From: Dasyornis broadbenti
Lineage: Eukaryota; Chordata; Aves; Passeriformes; Dasyornithidae
Assembly: GCA_013397935.1 (NCBI GenBank)
Contig: VZRN01005827.1
Span: 464,891 to 528,890, forward strand
Direction of reading: 5' to 3'
Length of the DNA stretch: 64,000 nt
Part shown: in pieces, positions 49,166 through 63,352 of the stretch
How positions within the stretch are numbered: the first letter of the stretch is position 1
Layout: each line of letters begins with the position of its first letter
Program-made: the position numbers and the translations under genes
Notes under the pieces: model-generated
Seen by the model: only the letters and a program-made list of their open reading frames with translations
The model's database searches: none
Told to the model about the DNA's origin: nothing

Positions 49166-49463
49166 CTGTCAGGGGTGGAGAGATACTTCTGCTTCTGGAA
49201 TTTCTTCTCCAGGCCCATGAGCTGGATCTCGGTGAAGATGGTCCTACTCCGGCGCGGCTTCTTGGAGCGCGGCGGGGGCTGCTCTGCCTCCGACTCGCTG
49301 CTGCCATGGGCCTCACTGGGGGAAACCTCGGTGCCTGCGGCGCCCGTGCAGGGCTGGGCTGGCAGCACCCGGGAGCTGCTGGCGGCTGGGAGCAGCTGGG
49401 GAACCACGGGCGGCTGCCGGGTGATGACGGAGATGAGGGGATACGCCCGCAGAGAAGGGGACC
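49166..49463 (-). CDS. BARX2: BARX2 exon 2: linker and N-terminal half of homeodomain
   Basis: Internal coding exon of 298 bp. The acceptor is a pyrimidine-rich tract ending CCTGCCAG before 49463. The donor is GACAG|GTAGG, with the exon ending at 49166. It encodes the last two bases of a Gly codon, 98 full codons, and AG of a split Arg codon. The order is a SPSLRAYPLISVITRQ segment typical of BARX N-terminal linkers, a Pro/Ala/Ser-rich variable stretch, an acidic SSESEAEQ run, basic RSKKPRR, and homeodomain residues 1-30 (RTIF at 5-8, helix 1 around QLMGLEKKF). Residue 11 is Ile; I recall Leu in mammalian BARX2. The exon is GC-rich compared with its flanks, as homeobox exons often are. Identity as BARX2 is very secure. 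The acceptor choice rests on its fit to the known BARX exon boundary before SPSLRAYP. Confidence 0.96.
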
Positions 49464-52400
49464 CTGGCAGGGAGGAAGCAGAGGTGGATGAGGGTCGGTT
49501 CAGTGCTGATGGCTTGGAGTAATGGAGCACTGGGGAGAGGAGGGAGGCAGGAGTAGCTTTCTTGGCTCTGCCATTCGCTTGTTAAAAGACCACAAACAAG
49601 AGTATTCCCCTCTTTGGACCCATTTCTTCTCCCAAATTCACAGCTTTCCTTGGGCTGGGGAACCCTAACCCTAGGACAGGGAACGGAAGGACCTTTCCAC
49701 TCCTTGTTTTAGGAGCTGTTATAACTCACATTGAAATCATCTGTGTAATTAACGCAGGAGATTAGACTCCAAGCAAAAGATGAAGTCTCTCCCCATTCTG
49801 TTCCCAGCTGTGTCTCCCTGGGGACATAAGGACAGGGTTCACTTGAGACATTCACCTCCCCTCCCCTTGCAGGTAAGAGACAACAGAGTTCAGTTCACAA
49901 CTCATCCCACCCCCTAAAATGCAATTGCATCAGAACCACTTTCATTCTCCACTGCCCGCACTGATCCTGCTGACCGTGCAGGAAGATGAGGATGAGGATG
50001 AACAGATGCCAAGAGCTCCTCACTGACTGAGCTCTGCATCTTACACCAACCAGTGGATACCAGCCCTAAAAACAAACCGCTTGTGCTCCAATCCTTTTAG
50101 GTCAGGGCCGTTCTGAGATGACAAATCCAAACATTCCCAAACACCAGAGGAAGTTCTGATTCACATCAGGCCTTCTGATTTACAGCTATAGCAGATTCCT
50201 GCTGAGCCTTAGCCCCAGGAAATCGAATGCTCCTTTAAAGTTTGGGCAGGGAAATTGAGCTACGTATGGGAAACGTAAACTCATTGTAAGATACACAACC
50301 TGCAGAGTCTTGGGCAAGTCACTTTTCTTGCTCCGTACCTCGGTTTAGCTCATTCGCAAGATGGAAACAATCCTCCTCACCTACATCACTGGTGGTAAAA
50401 CATGGATTAAAACTTAATGTACACAAAGTACTCGGAGATCGTTAGATAAATGGTCCTGTGGAAACGAACGTATTACACCAGCAGGGCAGATTGTGAAACC
50501 CTTCACATGAATCACCGCTAATAAAAATAATGATCTCTAGGCCTCAGTGAGTGTGTTGGTGTGAGTAACTCCGCACACCGGAACGAAGGAGTTACCAGCC
50601 TGGCCTGCTGATGACTTGTATTCCTCAGCCCTCTCCCTGAGTGTAGGGTTGTGATCACAGGAGCCAGGTTCCAGGTGAGCTGTTGTTCCATCAGAGAGCA
50701 ACAGAGGTTATTGATCATCACTTCTCTCCTCAACCACGTTGTTGTGCAAAATCCAGCCCCTTACAAAGCAAGCTTGGGAAACTGTTGTCAAATCCCTAAA
50801 TCCCAACAGACTGGGATGTAATGATAGCTGTGACTACAGACTGGGGCTTAGGCAGACTGGGGCTTCAGTGTAGCTTTCTCCTCCACACCTCTGCAACACT
50901 AAAATTCAAAATATTTCCATTAAATGTTAAGCTTTCCGCTTAAACCACTAAGGAAGCACTTGAGAGCTGAGATCAGAACTGCCAAGCCAACCTTTAGCTT
51001 GTGTCAAGCTTTATCTACCTTTTCCTTCTGTGGATTTTTTCCAGTTGAAGCCTGTGCTGATCTGCAGAATCACCAAGTAACCTGGTGGAAATTCTCCCTT
51101 GATTTACAACTTCAGTGGCAGTTCAAAGATCATAAATTCAGACAGAGCGTGCCATCCTTTGCTTTACATCACTGTCCTTTGCTTTACACACTAAATCTGT
51201 GCTGCTGTTTACACATCCTCTGACACCACCCAGCTACACAGGAGGTGAAGCAGATGCTGCTCCCCATAGCCCGTGTCCTCCTTGTCAACCCACCATCGTT
51301 AATTTCTGACACTGTGGGATAACAAAAACTTGCTGACCCACCCGTAGAACAGATGATTTCCTCTCTTTCAGCCAAATTTGCCCAAAAAATCATTCCCTCT
51401 TGTCTCCTCGAAGGGTCCCTCCATTTCCAGAGTCCCACGCAGGAGCATTGAGGCCACCTCCACCACGAGAGGTGTTCCTGGGTGAGCCATGGGGCTCATG
51501 AGGACATCAAGTGTTGATGTCTTCATTTGCAGCAGTCATGGGACTCAGTCTATGTCCATGGCTGCTCTTGCTCACTCAGGCTCCAAGAGGCTTCTCAGAT
51601 CCCAGTTCCACCCTGTTCTGGATAAGGAGACTGAAAACTGATGCCCTTTCTTACTCCAGAAGGGAGTGGCTCCATTCTCATTACATCTCCCCTTACCCCA
51701 CTGCGGTGGGGTCCTGGTTCAAACCCGCCCATCACAGAGCTCCTGCTCATCTACAGCTTCATCCTCCAAGCCCTATCCCACAGCCCATTCCTGTCCTTGC
51801 TCATGGGCAGCTTTCAGCACCAGATCACCGCCTAATCCATACTTTTGTACCTCCATATATTTCCAGCTGGGCTCTCCGTAAAGCACGAAAGTACTCACGA
51901 GTAATAAATCACCAGAGTTCAGAAACCCCTGACTGAAACTTCCGAATGCAAGGATTTTTACAAGGAGCCCTCTTCAAAGGACGTCAGCAAAGTTATTTGA
52001 TATCAGAGCAACCAGGGGTATTTGCTTTCCTGTATGGCATGGCAGCAGCACGTGGGACTGCTTGAAGGGAGGGCAAGATAATTACAATGGTCCCAGAGCT
52101 GAAGATCTGCCTTTACCAGAGAAAAGTCTCTTCTGGTTTTTTCTCTGACTATTTTTTTGATAGTCAGGTAAGATCAGGATTAAAGGAGCTGCTTTCCCAG
52201 ATCGGCAGCAAGGCCTTGGCTATTTTTGCAGGGTACAACAGCAGTTATTAGAGAAGCAGATGACACCGGAGTTATTCGGGTCCGTGTTTTCAAGTGCTGA
52301 GCACCTGAATGAGGGGATACATTTTCCAAAATGTTCAGCAGCCAGCAGCTGTGACCTGGCCAAACACTCAGAAAAGCTCAGCACATGCTTATTTTTGGTG

Positions 52401-55400
52401 CCCACGTCAGGACACAAATTTATTTACGGCCCTTCTGAAACTGCGGTGCTGCTTCTGCGCAAATCGTGGTTCACAACTGCCAAGCTGATTCGAGTTCCAG
52501 GTGCTGAACAGATTTGTGAGGCTGTTGACACTAAGTGTCGTGTATTTGTTTATCATTTGTGCTCGTAAGAGTAGCCTTTGCTTATGCTTTGACACCGACA
52601 GTTGTGACAGTGCTTTTAGAAACCATGGTAAATAATGAAAGCATCGTGTTCAGCCCAGCTCATCCACGACTGCTCGGCTTTGTGCCCTCAGCCTGGTGAG
52701 GACACAGGATGGTTGTGGCATGGAGTGGGGAATAAGGCTGCAGATATTCTGGGGGCAAAGCCCCAGGTCAGGAAGGGGGCAATGCTTTAGCAGCCCCTTG
52801 CAAATGTAGAGCAAACCAGAAATAAGTGAGCTCTGCACTGCACTAGGCAGCTTTCAGATCCCAGAGGAAAAAGGCCAAGTCCAGGGTCCTGGTCTGGATC
52901 TTGTTATCCCAGAGCTCAAAGCAGCTGAAGCTGAGCCAGTCCATGGTCTCAAGGTACACTGTTAACATGACTCCCCTTAAACCATCCCTACACTTCTCAG
53001 CCTGATAAACACCACGAAATCTGAGGCGAGATCTAAACTCCACATCCCCCAGAGTTCAAAGGTATTTCCAGACTGCCACGGTATTGTAAGGATGGAATAA
53101 TATCCTAATCTTCAACAAATTAAACGCTGGCAAGCAGCTCTTGTCTGCTCAGCACTGTTGGAACATGCTCTGTCTCCTGAACTGGGATGAATGGGAGTGA
53201 AGAGCTCTTCCCTCTCTGTTCCTGCCTTTCACAATGGTTCCACTCCATGTGTTCTCACCCGCGCTGCTGTGCGAGCGCCTTCGCTGACCCCGCTGCTCTT
53301 CTGCACGTGAAAACCAAAAAGCTGCCCACGTAAGCCGGAGAATGAGGAATGTGCTACCCTAGAAACACACCTGAAGCATTTTACTGTTTCCATCTAAAAC
53401 TGTCAAGGGGCCCCACGCTCCCACGGTGAAAGCACCAGTGTTTAGGACTCAGGAGGTCTCACTGCTCTTCACAGGGACAGGGGTCTCGTCCCATGTGGTT
53501 TTCTACAGAAAAGTCCCAGATTTATCTGCTAGAATAATCCTCATCACCCCAAAGCCTAGAATAGTCTCGGGTTCACTCTGCTGCTGAACACTTCTCAAAT
53601 ATTTGGGAAGCATAAGAATAATCCCATACTTCATACCATGCACAACTGAGGGAGTGCTGCCTAAAGAACAGAATTTTTCCTGTAGTTCTTTTTTAAGGAT
53701 TTGAATAATCTCAGTTTCAAGCAGCAGGAAAGCTCTTATTCCTGTCCACCTGACAAAGCAAACATCTGGCCACTCTTGCTAAAACTAACCAAGGGCTGAA
53801 AATAAAAAAGACATTGGATCTGCAGAACATTTTCTATGATCTGAAAACATTTTGCTTTGCTATTTAAATCTGCGTTGGCAGCCCCTGTATGGTGAATAAC
53901 AGATCTGCAGTGACCACACCACCTTGGCATGAATCCTCAAGCCACACAGGTCTAGGAGAGCTCTGCACTCCCGTTCCCTAATCACTTGTCAAATATTTCT
54001 GCTACAAATGTATTGTGATTTGATACATCCAGAGATTTTTTTCTCATTTGTTCTCTTTTTCAGCAGCAACACCATGAAGATGTTACACCAAGAAGACCAA
54101 CCTGAAGCCATCTCTACTCCTCTGCTGTGATGTTTCTAATAAACTTCTTTTAAACTCCTTCAGACCACAACACAAGGCACAGTGGATGCACCACCACTGC
54201 ACCAGATCGCCTTGCAAAAGTTGTAATTAAAAATAAATAATTCAAACAAATCTTTTCCCTTTTTTTACGCCCTCCTCCCCTCCTCCCTGGCTTGATTTCA
54301 ACCCCAGCAGACACAGAAGAGAAGGAAGAGAAAAGGGAAAGCACTAATTAGTTGCACGGTTTGACTGCCGGCAATGGAAGAACAGTTTTCCTCCCAGGCA
54401 AACTCAGTTTCCAAATGTTTTGGAAAGCAAGAAAGAAAAAGGAAGGAAAGATTTATGGATCAGCTCCTCTTGGCAGGTCAGCCCTGCTCGGAGGCAGAAT
54501 GAAATCTCACTCAGAATGGGCTGCAGTGAAAGGTAAATAATAAAAGAAAATGAATTTACAACTCAGGAAGGTCTATAAATCTCTCATCTCCCGAGTGTCA
54601 AAACAAAGGGAACCAAGAAGGAGCTGAGTTCATTTAGGAAAGAACTGGATTTTGCCAAAGGAGCAGGCAGCCTCCTGAAAGGAATGAGCAAACCCTGAGC
54701 GAAGCAAGGAAAACAAAAGAAGCATGGAAACGTTGAGAATTAGTTGCACCACACAGTTTGTTTACTGGGGAGGGCATTACAGTGACTTTTTCCACCACAG
54801 ATCCCCAAAAGGAGAGATTTTCCAACCACACCAATTCCACAGATCTCAGCTGGGCTTAACCACCTCATCCAGAGCTCGGCAGGGACCTGGTACAACCCAG
54901 GAACTCGATGTGAACCAGGAGCCAATGCTTACAGACAACAGCTGGGTACCCACTGTGTGCCACAGGACACACGACACCGCTCAGCCAGCGTGGGCAGCTT
55001 TGCCTCACGGTTGCCAGAGCTGCCAAAGGCTGGCCAGAGACAAAACCTGACCCTTCTGCAAGGGCTGTGCTCCTCTGCTGAGCTGCCTTAGGCAGCACCT
55101 GGACCTGCAGCACCTCTCTTGTCCATCAGAAACCCCACTGAGGGCAGGAAAGCAATTTTTGCATTCATTATAGACCTTACCCCATCTGGTTTTGGTGACA
55201 TCAGATTTAAACCTTCTCTGCTTCATCTATACCAGGCTCAGGCACTGAGAAGTTCCCCAGACATGGCAGACTCTTCCTCATTAACTACTGGAAGGCATCA
55301 GGTTCTTCCTGTGCTCCACCAAGCACCCTGATACGGACATAAAGGCAAAAGGGAAGGGAAGAACAGCAACAGGCTGTGCAAATACCAGAGAAATTCATAT

Positions 55401-58400
55401 CCTCTCAGGAAAGGGCTTAGGAAAAGGTTGAGAGGAATTGCCAGCTCTCCCAGACTTCCTTGATCCAGCCCTTTCCAAGGTGCCTGGCCCACTGGAGCAC
55501 AGTCATGAGCACTTGAATTCCAAGTTTAAAAAATGGCCTGGGTGATGTTCCTGCTATGCAGCACGGTAGGAACAGATCCCTCTGCTATCTCCAGAACGGG
55601 AAGCAGCAGAGCCGTGCCAGGGGATTGCACCTGAGCCAATCATGCCTGGGCAGAGGTGGGCTGATGAGGTTGTGCCGACAGCTTGGCACTTCCCAGCGGT
55701 GAATCCGGGTGTTCGCACGGAGCAGCCCTTGGGGCACACGGGCACAGATGCTCCAAGCCCAGGCACGGCAGCAAAGCCTCCCTAAGCTGTCCCTGAGCAA
55801 GGCAACTGAGCTCAGAGGTATGAGGGTATTCCAAACCCAAGTGTGGGATTAGGTGTTTGTAGCACCCCTCTCAAACACAGCTTGGTCAGAGAGCTGGTGA
55901 CAGGAAATTTGCCAGAAACCCTTCGCATCAACCAGTTCAGACCCTGATTCTCTTCTCATCCTTTCCAGTCTTTCTGTAAGACAACCCTCACCTGCTCTTA
56001 CATTTCCTATACCTCTTTTAGTATTGGAAGAGCTGGAAAACCTGCAGATAATCCTCTGAACCGCTACAAGTGCCATAGCTCAGCTCTATAAGCAGATTTT
56101 TCTGTGACTATTACATATTACATGGGAATCCTGGAAATGGGAGTGCTTGAAATCACTCTTTTTTGACATTCTTCCTCCCCAGCACCTCAAAGCTCAGAGA
56201 TAGAGTTAGCCCTGTTTTGGGAGAGGAGAATTTTGGTTTTGTTTCTTTTTCTACTTGCTCTCTTTCTGAGGTTACATGTGGGAATCGGTTGTAGCTAAGC
56301 TGGAGCTGAAGTCTCTGCACAAGAGCAGAGGTGAAGGGCGCTTCTGGGACATTCTGAAAGCTTCCAGAAACAGTATCAAGACTCAGTCCAAATGCACAGA
56401 GACAAAATTTCCATAGGAATCGTCTCACGGAGGCTACAGGAAAGCAGAGCAATCAACCCTGAAATCTTAAGTGCAGAGCTGGAACACGAACAGGCACTGC
56501 TGGTACCCCACAACAGCACCTGCGAGGTTCCTTGGAGCAAAGCTGAACCGCTGCTCAGCCAAAGACTGCAGGTACACTCACACCAGATCCTCCTCCGCTT
56601 CAGTGAACCCTATTAATCTGACAAGGACCACGAGTCTTGCAAACATCAAACACAACTCAGCAACACAGCACAAAGTGCAGCAAACGGCTTCTCTTCGTCG
56701 TGGAAAAATCCAGACCTAACTGATGTCCATGGCAGAATGCCCATCAGCTTCAGTGGAGCCAGGATTTCACCCGCATGTGCTCACAGACAGAAAACAGAAA
56801 GCAAAGCGAAACAAAAAGGGGGAAATTAGTGCAGCTAATTTTAGCACAGCTAAAATGATCCCTTTTTAAAGCATTCTGACTGAAGGTCAGTTCTTCAGGA
56901 ATCTACACCTCCGTATGAGTCAAGTGGGAGTGGGAGAAAAAAGTAGCATCTGATCAAATAGCAGTTTTTGACCTCAGATTTTCAGGTGGGAGAAAATTTG
57001 GGTTCATCCAGGAGTCGTGTTTAACCTTCCCTAAGAGAAGAGTCCCTTTTCTCTCCAATCATTTTTTTGGGGCGAGCAGGTTTTCAGCTAAATCGGTTGC
57101 AAACAAAAACACCGATGTTGGTAGAGGTTGACTTAAAAGATGCTCCCTCCCAAAGCATCTCCCACCCTGCAACTCCCAGCACAACTCCCCAGGGATGACT
57201 GGAGCTGGACACAGCTCCAGCTTCCCTTCCCCATGGCTTGGGGCACTTGGAGCTGTGGCTGAGCTCAGCCCAGTTTCAAAGCCACAGGGGAAATTTCCTC
57301 AGCTGTTGGAGCTGTAGGATCCAGGTTTTCCTTTTCAAGCCTGTCCCCATTAGCAATTTATCAACACGTTGCTGTATAACTTCTCCATAATAACAGCAAT
57401 TAATAAGTTTGGATGATGCAAGGCGTGCATGCTTCAGGCCTCCAGAAAAACCAACAGAAAAAATAATTAATCCTTACTTATTAATGACATTTGATATTCA
57501 TATTGTGCTTTTTTTCTATGTTTAAGGCCCCGTGCACACAGTAAAGAATTGGCCTTGAACAGCTGAGAAGCCTGAGAGCCTTCCTGAACAAGACTCATCT
57601 CACTCCCTGCTGCCACAGACAGGTGTGGAACTCCCTGCCTTGGACAGGGCTGCATGTGGGGCAATTACCCATCCTAAAAACACGATCCAAAACTCACCGA
57701 GAGCAGCAGGGTCTCCAGGGGTGCCAGATCCCTGCAGGGAGGCACCACGGATCACCATTCTGACAAACTGCCTTTGTTCAGGGCCGTACAGGGAGGGAGG
57801 AGATGGGAATGCACCTTGAAGCTGGAGTGGACAGGCCTGGCTGTGCTATCCTGGGGCTGCCACTGGGATATCCTGGGATAACAATGCTCAGCTGCTGAGT
57901 TTGTTCCCAGCTGCTGGAAAGGCACAGGCCAGCAGCACCTGGTGCTATAGGCTGCTGCCCCTGCACACAGCAGCCTTTCTTCCAGGCTGTCAGTCAAGCA
58001 GAGGAGTGTGCCAGGACCTTGTCAGATCCTCAGTGAAGAGGAAAATTTATACATAAAGAAGATTTATTTTGTTTTAAAGAAGCATTTAAAGAATCTCTTT
58101 GGCCAGCTCTCAAGAAATCCTTTGTGGCAAATGTAATGGCACTGTGGCTTCATCAGCAGAGAGTGAATCAGAACAGGCACCACTTCCGTGCTTGGAATTA
58201 TTCTGCTTCACGTACTCAAATGACAACCTGGCTTTTTGATGGGACCCCCCTGGACTCAAACCCAGCCCCCTCCAGCCAAACTGAGCGTGGCTCAGAGGGG
58301 TCCTGCTCATTGTCTGAGGCTCCACAAAAGGGACTCTGTCTGGGATTCCTCATCTTTAGCTGATGATTCCTTTAAATCTTACTCAGTGGGAGGGGAGGTG

Positions 58401-60989
58401 CTCTGAACACAAGCAGATCTGCCCTCGTATTTATTGGATACATGGGCCCAAGGCCATCATGAGCAAACAGCTCCCAAGGGAAGGCAGGTTTGGAAGGGAA
58501 CCACCACTATTGCTTGGACTCAGAGGGAGTTCTAAGCCCAGGCCGCATCAATCCCAGGGAAATAAACACCAGCACATCTCCATAAACAACAGCACTCAGG
58601 CAGTGCAGGGAAGTTTCCAGGATTCAATCCACCAGATTCCTGCCCTCATCTGCACCAAGGGACACTTTGGCTCCACTAAGCCAGCTCCAGCTTGAAACTC
58701 TTCCTTTTGAACGGAATTGTATTAAAGACTTCAGCCAAGAGTTCCCTCCATCACTGAGGAGAAGGCTCAGCACCAGAACTCATCACCCGCTGGACCCAGA
58801 CTTCACAAGCGGAGCAGCCAGAGGATGAGATCATGGAACAGCACTGAGGAGGGGATTTACAGGGAGTTTCTGGTCCTGGCTGTTGGGGATGGAGGAGGAA
58901 CACAGCACTGAGATGACAAAACTCTCAGGGTATCTCAGCTGAAGTTCAACAATTTACCAATGACAGACACGACCAATGACAGACATGAGCAGACATCATG
59001 GGGAGAGGCCAAAGCCAATCCTCCGTCCAGATGGTGCTGCTGGTCAAGGAGCAAGATTTGGACTTTGATGGAGAAACAGCTCATCTGAGCTGAGAGAGTG
59101 GAGTTTGATAGAAGGGGAAGTCCTGTCCTGTGCTCTGCTCTGCTCCCTGAGCATCTCTCCCTGACCACTGCCCAAGCTTCGAGTCTGTACGGACCTTGGG
59201 CCGACACGTTATGGCCATTTTATATCCTCACCCACCTGACAAACGATTCTGCCTTCTCTCAGGGTTCCACAGTTTCTGTCCAAGTTCAAACGCACAGTGC
59301 CATGGGTGCATAAATCAATCAGTCCCTCACTTCCTGCTCTGTTAATGATTATCACAACATCCATAAGCAAACAGCAGCCTGGGCCAGCTGACTGGCCCTG
59401 CACACAAAAGCACTCTTCAGGTTTCTCAAGCCCACCCTTGTGTGAGCTCCAGCAGAAAGCTGCCCATAAATATCACTACCTCTTCCTGCTGCGAGCCTCT
59501 AAAACGCTGCTGAGTGACACGTGGGAAGAAAGAGAGTGCAGTTGTTTCTCAGCACCGCACTGTGTAAATTTTGCCTGACTGATCTTTTGGAAAACACTTT
59601 TTCCTTCTTAGGAGAATAGTGGATCAGTGTTTAAAATACACAGACATCCCCCTCTTTTCCTCCCCGCTGAAATGAAAGAGGAACTTCAGCCAAGTGCCAG
59701 TGCTAACCTGAAAGAGACCTGTCACATCTTGGCAAAGCCTCTGCCTCTTGTACCTGGGGCTTCTCATCTCCAGGCTTGCTTTATTAATAATTTTGCCCCC
59801 ATCAGGACACATTTAGCAGAGAGCTCGGTCTCTCTGAGCTGCATATCTGATTCTTTGATCTTGCATCTGCCCTAACACAGAGAAAACCCATCTCTGTTTC
59901 CTCCACGGACGAAAATAAACTCTGTGGACGATTTGGCAGAACAGCTGCACAAACAATGCAATTTAGAAGGATGCAAATGATACACGAGCAGGTTTTGTTC
60001 ACAGCCTGCCTGTCCTTTGTGGCTGCCAATTGGATCAGTGGTCTTAACCCAGCTCTGGTGGCTGGGGTAAGGAGGAGAGACACACACAGGGAAGAAAGCT
60101 GAGCACAATGCACATCCCAGCGTTATCCCAGGAAGCTGAAATGCTGTTAACAGAATCCAGAGCACCCTCGAAGAGGATTTCCTCCAAATCTGATCGTTTT
60201 GTTTGAATAAGCTGACTATGTCACAGCTTCCACATGCACAGGGCATGGCTATTTTTATCCCCTTCACATCAAATAACAGCACACCCATGTCACCTCACAG
60301 ATCCAATCTTAACCAAAAGAGAATGAAACAAGGACAGCCAAACTTTCACTTTTTGGATGGGGCAAAACACACAGCTGGATATCCAGGTTACAGAAACATT
60401 TCACTGCCAACCATTCTGCAACACAAAGATCAGTCCTGGAAAATTCATTCCCAAAGCAGCTTCCTTGACTTCAGGACTCTCTGTGTTATATAAAGGCAGT
60501 CATGAGCTGAAGATGCGGCAAGAACCCTCAGCCATGACTCCATGTCCACCTCTGCCTGCAGCCGTGAGTGTCCCATGTGGACACAGGGAGGTGGATGCTC
60601 CCACCAGTTCCACCCCGGTCTCCCAAACTCAAACTGATTGATGGGAGCCAAGACCCAGCGTGTTCCACCAGGCGAGTGCTGTGTTGGGGTTTTTCAGCTG
60701 AAACACAAAGCCGGTTTCACTCTTACAGAAATTCATCTCATCCCAAAAACCAAGCTGAAAAATGTCTCCCGGATGGACGGTCCCCAAATGGGCACACCCA
60801 GAATAAGCAGTTCGATGAGAAAAATGTCAGCATCAGAGCTGCAAAGCGCCTCAGAGGTGTGAAACCAGGTGTGTGCCAGAAAAGTGATGACAAAGTCTTC
60901 CCAGATTCCAGGCTGTCCATACCACAGCCCTGACAGAAGGATGGGCCGGAAATTCCAGCTGGTGAGCTCTAGCTGTCCTGAGCTCCTCT

Positions 60990-61136
60990 TGCTCAGAAGA
61001 GCTGAGGCTCTCCCATCCCTGGATGCGTCCAAAGCCAGGTTGGACAGGGCTTGGAGCAACCTGGGATAGTGGAAGGTGCCCATGGCTGGAACTGGATGAG
61101 ATTCCAACCCAAGCCATTCTGGAATTCCATGATGCA
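60990..61136 (+). mobile_element. CR1 LINE 3' fragment in BARX2 intron 1
   Basis: CTCTCCCATCCCTGGATGCG, CAGGTTGGACAGGGCTTGG, GATTCCAACCCAAGCCATTC, then TGGAATTCCATGAT. It is inserted opposite to the direction of BARX2 transcription. It is the only CR1 I recognise in the gene portion of the window. Confidence 0.9.
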
Positions 61137-62939
61137 ATCATCTCCAAATGCAAGCCCTCACTCATGTCCAACATTAGCCTGTGCAATTGTTTCTGTTCTG
61201 ATAGGAAGTCAGCCAAGGAGACACTGTTTTCACATCTCCAGACAAATTTAGATCAGACTTTGGGTGGGGAAAAGGCCCTAATTAATGATAGCGGATGGAA
61301 TTAGGTTTCTACAGTGCTCAAATTCAGCCTTAATTGTGAATTAATGCCCTTATGGGCAGAAATGTTAGAAGGACAACTGTTCCAAACAGCTCCAATCCAG
61401 AACTACAAACACGACCCTGGGAACGCTCTGATTTAAGGATCCAGGTGGGAAATTTAGGGATCCAGGTGAAAAACCCTCCCTCAATCTAAGATTTGGAGTC
61501 AAAGCTTTGGTTATCACCCACCTCTGGTTTCATCACCCGTGGATTCTCCTCCGAGTTTCCTACAGCCCTGGTCACTGGGGAATGCGGCGTTGCTGTGCTC
61601 CACGGGGATGTTGGGGCTCCATAATCTCATTCCAATGCCAGTTATAAAAGCCAACAGGCAAAGAACAACACAGCCCTTCCTTCCCTTCACCCGTGGGCGG
61701 GTGTATCATTCCCACTGGCACTGGAAACAGCTCCGGGCTGACGGCAGTAATTGTCACATTCCCACCGACTTTGTCCCATAAAGCACCAAAAGAACAAAGT
61801 TCTGCTCACTTAGGTGTAGATTTTGGGGAAAGAGGACCTCAGGCACAGAATTTCCATCCCTGGTGCTGCCTTAATGTTCAGTCTCAGCCAGCTTCCTGAA
61901 TCCCACTGCATTTCTGGTTTTCCCCACATGCAAAACGAGGCAGATAACACCAAGCACCCCAGCGGTACGGCCTGGAAAGGACTCAGCAGCAGCCACGAGG
62001 GGAGGTGCTGTTATCTCCCAGCTGGCTGAAGGCATTGCCCATTAATAGATTGCATGAGCGCTGTGTTGAGAGCTCTCCTTTGTGTCACACAGTTACGAAA
62101 TCCCTTAATGTGCCACTAATATATATGTTAATTTTGAAGCAATGCCCGTGTCCTGCTCTTGTGCAAGCAGCAATGTTTCCATGGGAATTCCTCCAATAAC
62201 AGGCTCAGATGCAGTGAGTGGCTTTTCCAACAAAAATGGCTTTTTTCCAGCTCAATTTTTTTAAAGTTCTCCTCACCCAAGAAAGACATTCTGCCCAAGA
62301 TCTGCCCAAGGCTGCCAATTTTAACACGATGCTGATCCAAATGATTCTGCAGGGAATATTTTATGTATCTTCCAAATCTCACCACTACCAGGCTCTGATT
62401 TGGCACTGCTGGGAGACAACTCAGATTTGGCATTTCCCCATGCAAACAGACAAAAGTCTTTACACTTGCAGTGTTTTCATTAAGCTCTGAAGCAGGGGCT
62501 GTATCCCACCTGGAATGTTATCAAGCTGCCCAGAGAATTAAGGCAATGATTGGCATTTACTGCTCTATGATGAAAACACCCAACACTGCTGACCCCTCAC
62601 GTGAGTTGGTTCACTCTGCTCAGCAGTGGTGTGATGGTTCTGAGGGAGCTTTGCAATTCTGAGAGCCAAAGGGGCCTGTCATTCACGTTTAGTGAACCAC
62701 GTATAAAAACCTGTTTCAATTTTAAAATTGTTTTTAAGCATCCTACTCATCTTTTCCTCTCTGTTGAGGTATGGATGCCATGGCCACAGCTGTCCCTGTT
62801 TCCATCACAGAAGATCTGCTGGGAAGGAGATCCATGGACTTTCAGTTTATGTAGAACTTTTGAAAGATTTGTTTGGACACTGCACCCCATTTCACTGCCT
62901 TGAAATAGATTTTCTCCAGTTAATTAAAAACTGCTTTTA

Positions 62940-63352
62940 CAAGTCTTTTTCCTCCTTTCTTTAAGCCATTCTACAGAATTTAAAATCTTGATGTTAGATG
63001 GACGCAATGCTGAATCCCATTTACATGGGTATAAATGTACAGGTGGTTAATAAAAAGATGAGTTCTGTGAATCTGTATGGATATAAAACCAGAGATGGTT
63101 AATAAAAAGATGAGTTCTGTGAATCTGTATGGATATAAAACCAGAGATGGTTAATAAAAAGATGAGTTCTGNCAAGTCTTTTTCCTCCTTTCTTTAAGCC
63201 ATTCTACAGAATTTAAAATCTTGATGTTAGATGGACGCAATGCTGAATCCCATTTACATGGGTATAAATGTACAGGTGGTTAATAAAAAGATGAGTTCTG
63301 TGAATCTGTATGGATATAAAACCAGAGATGGTTAATAAAAAGATGAGTTCTG
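62940..63352. repeat. 233-bp duplication across a single N, with 52-bp tandem repeat
   Basis: The segment from CAAGTCTTTTTCCTCCTTTC at 62940 recurs at 63173, apparently identical, right after an N at 63172. Each copy ends in 52-bp units (GTTCTGTGAATCTGTATGGA...): just over two in the left copy and about one in the right. Identity plus an N at the join points to a scaffolding or gap-filling artefact at a repeat. Confidence 0.85.

Noticed and set aside
49667..49678. Interstitial telomere repeat (CCCTAA)
   Set aside because: Fewer than two full units; chance occurrence.
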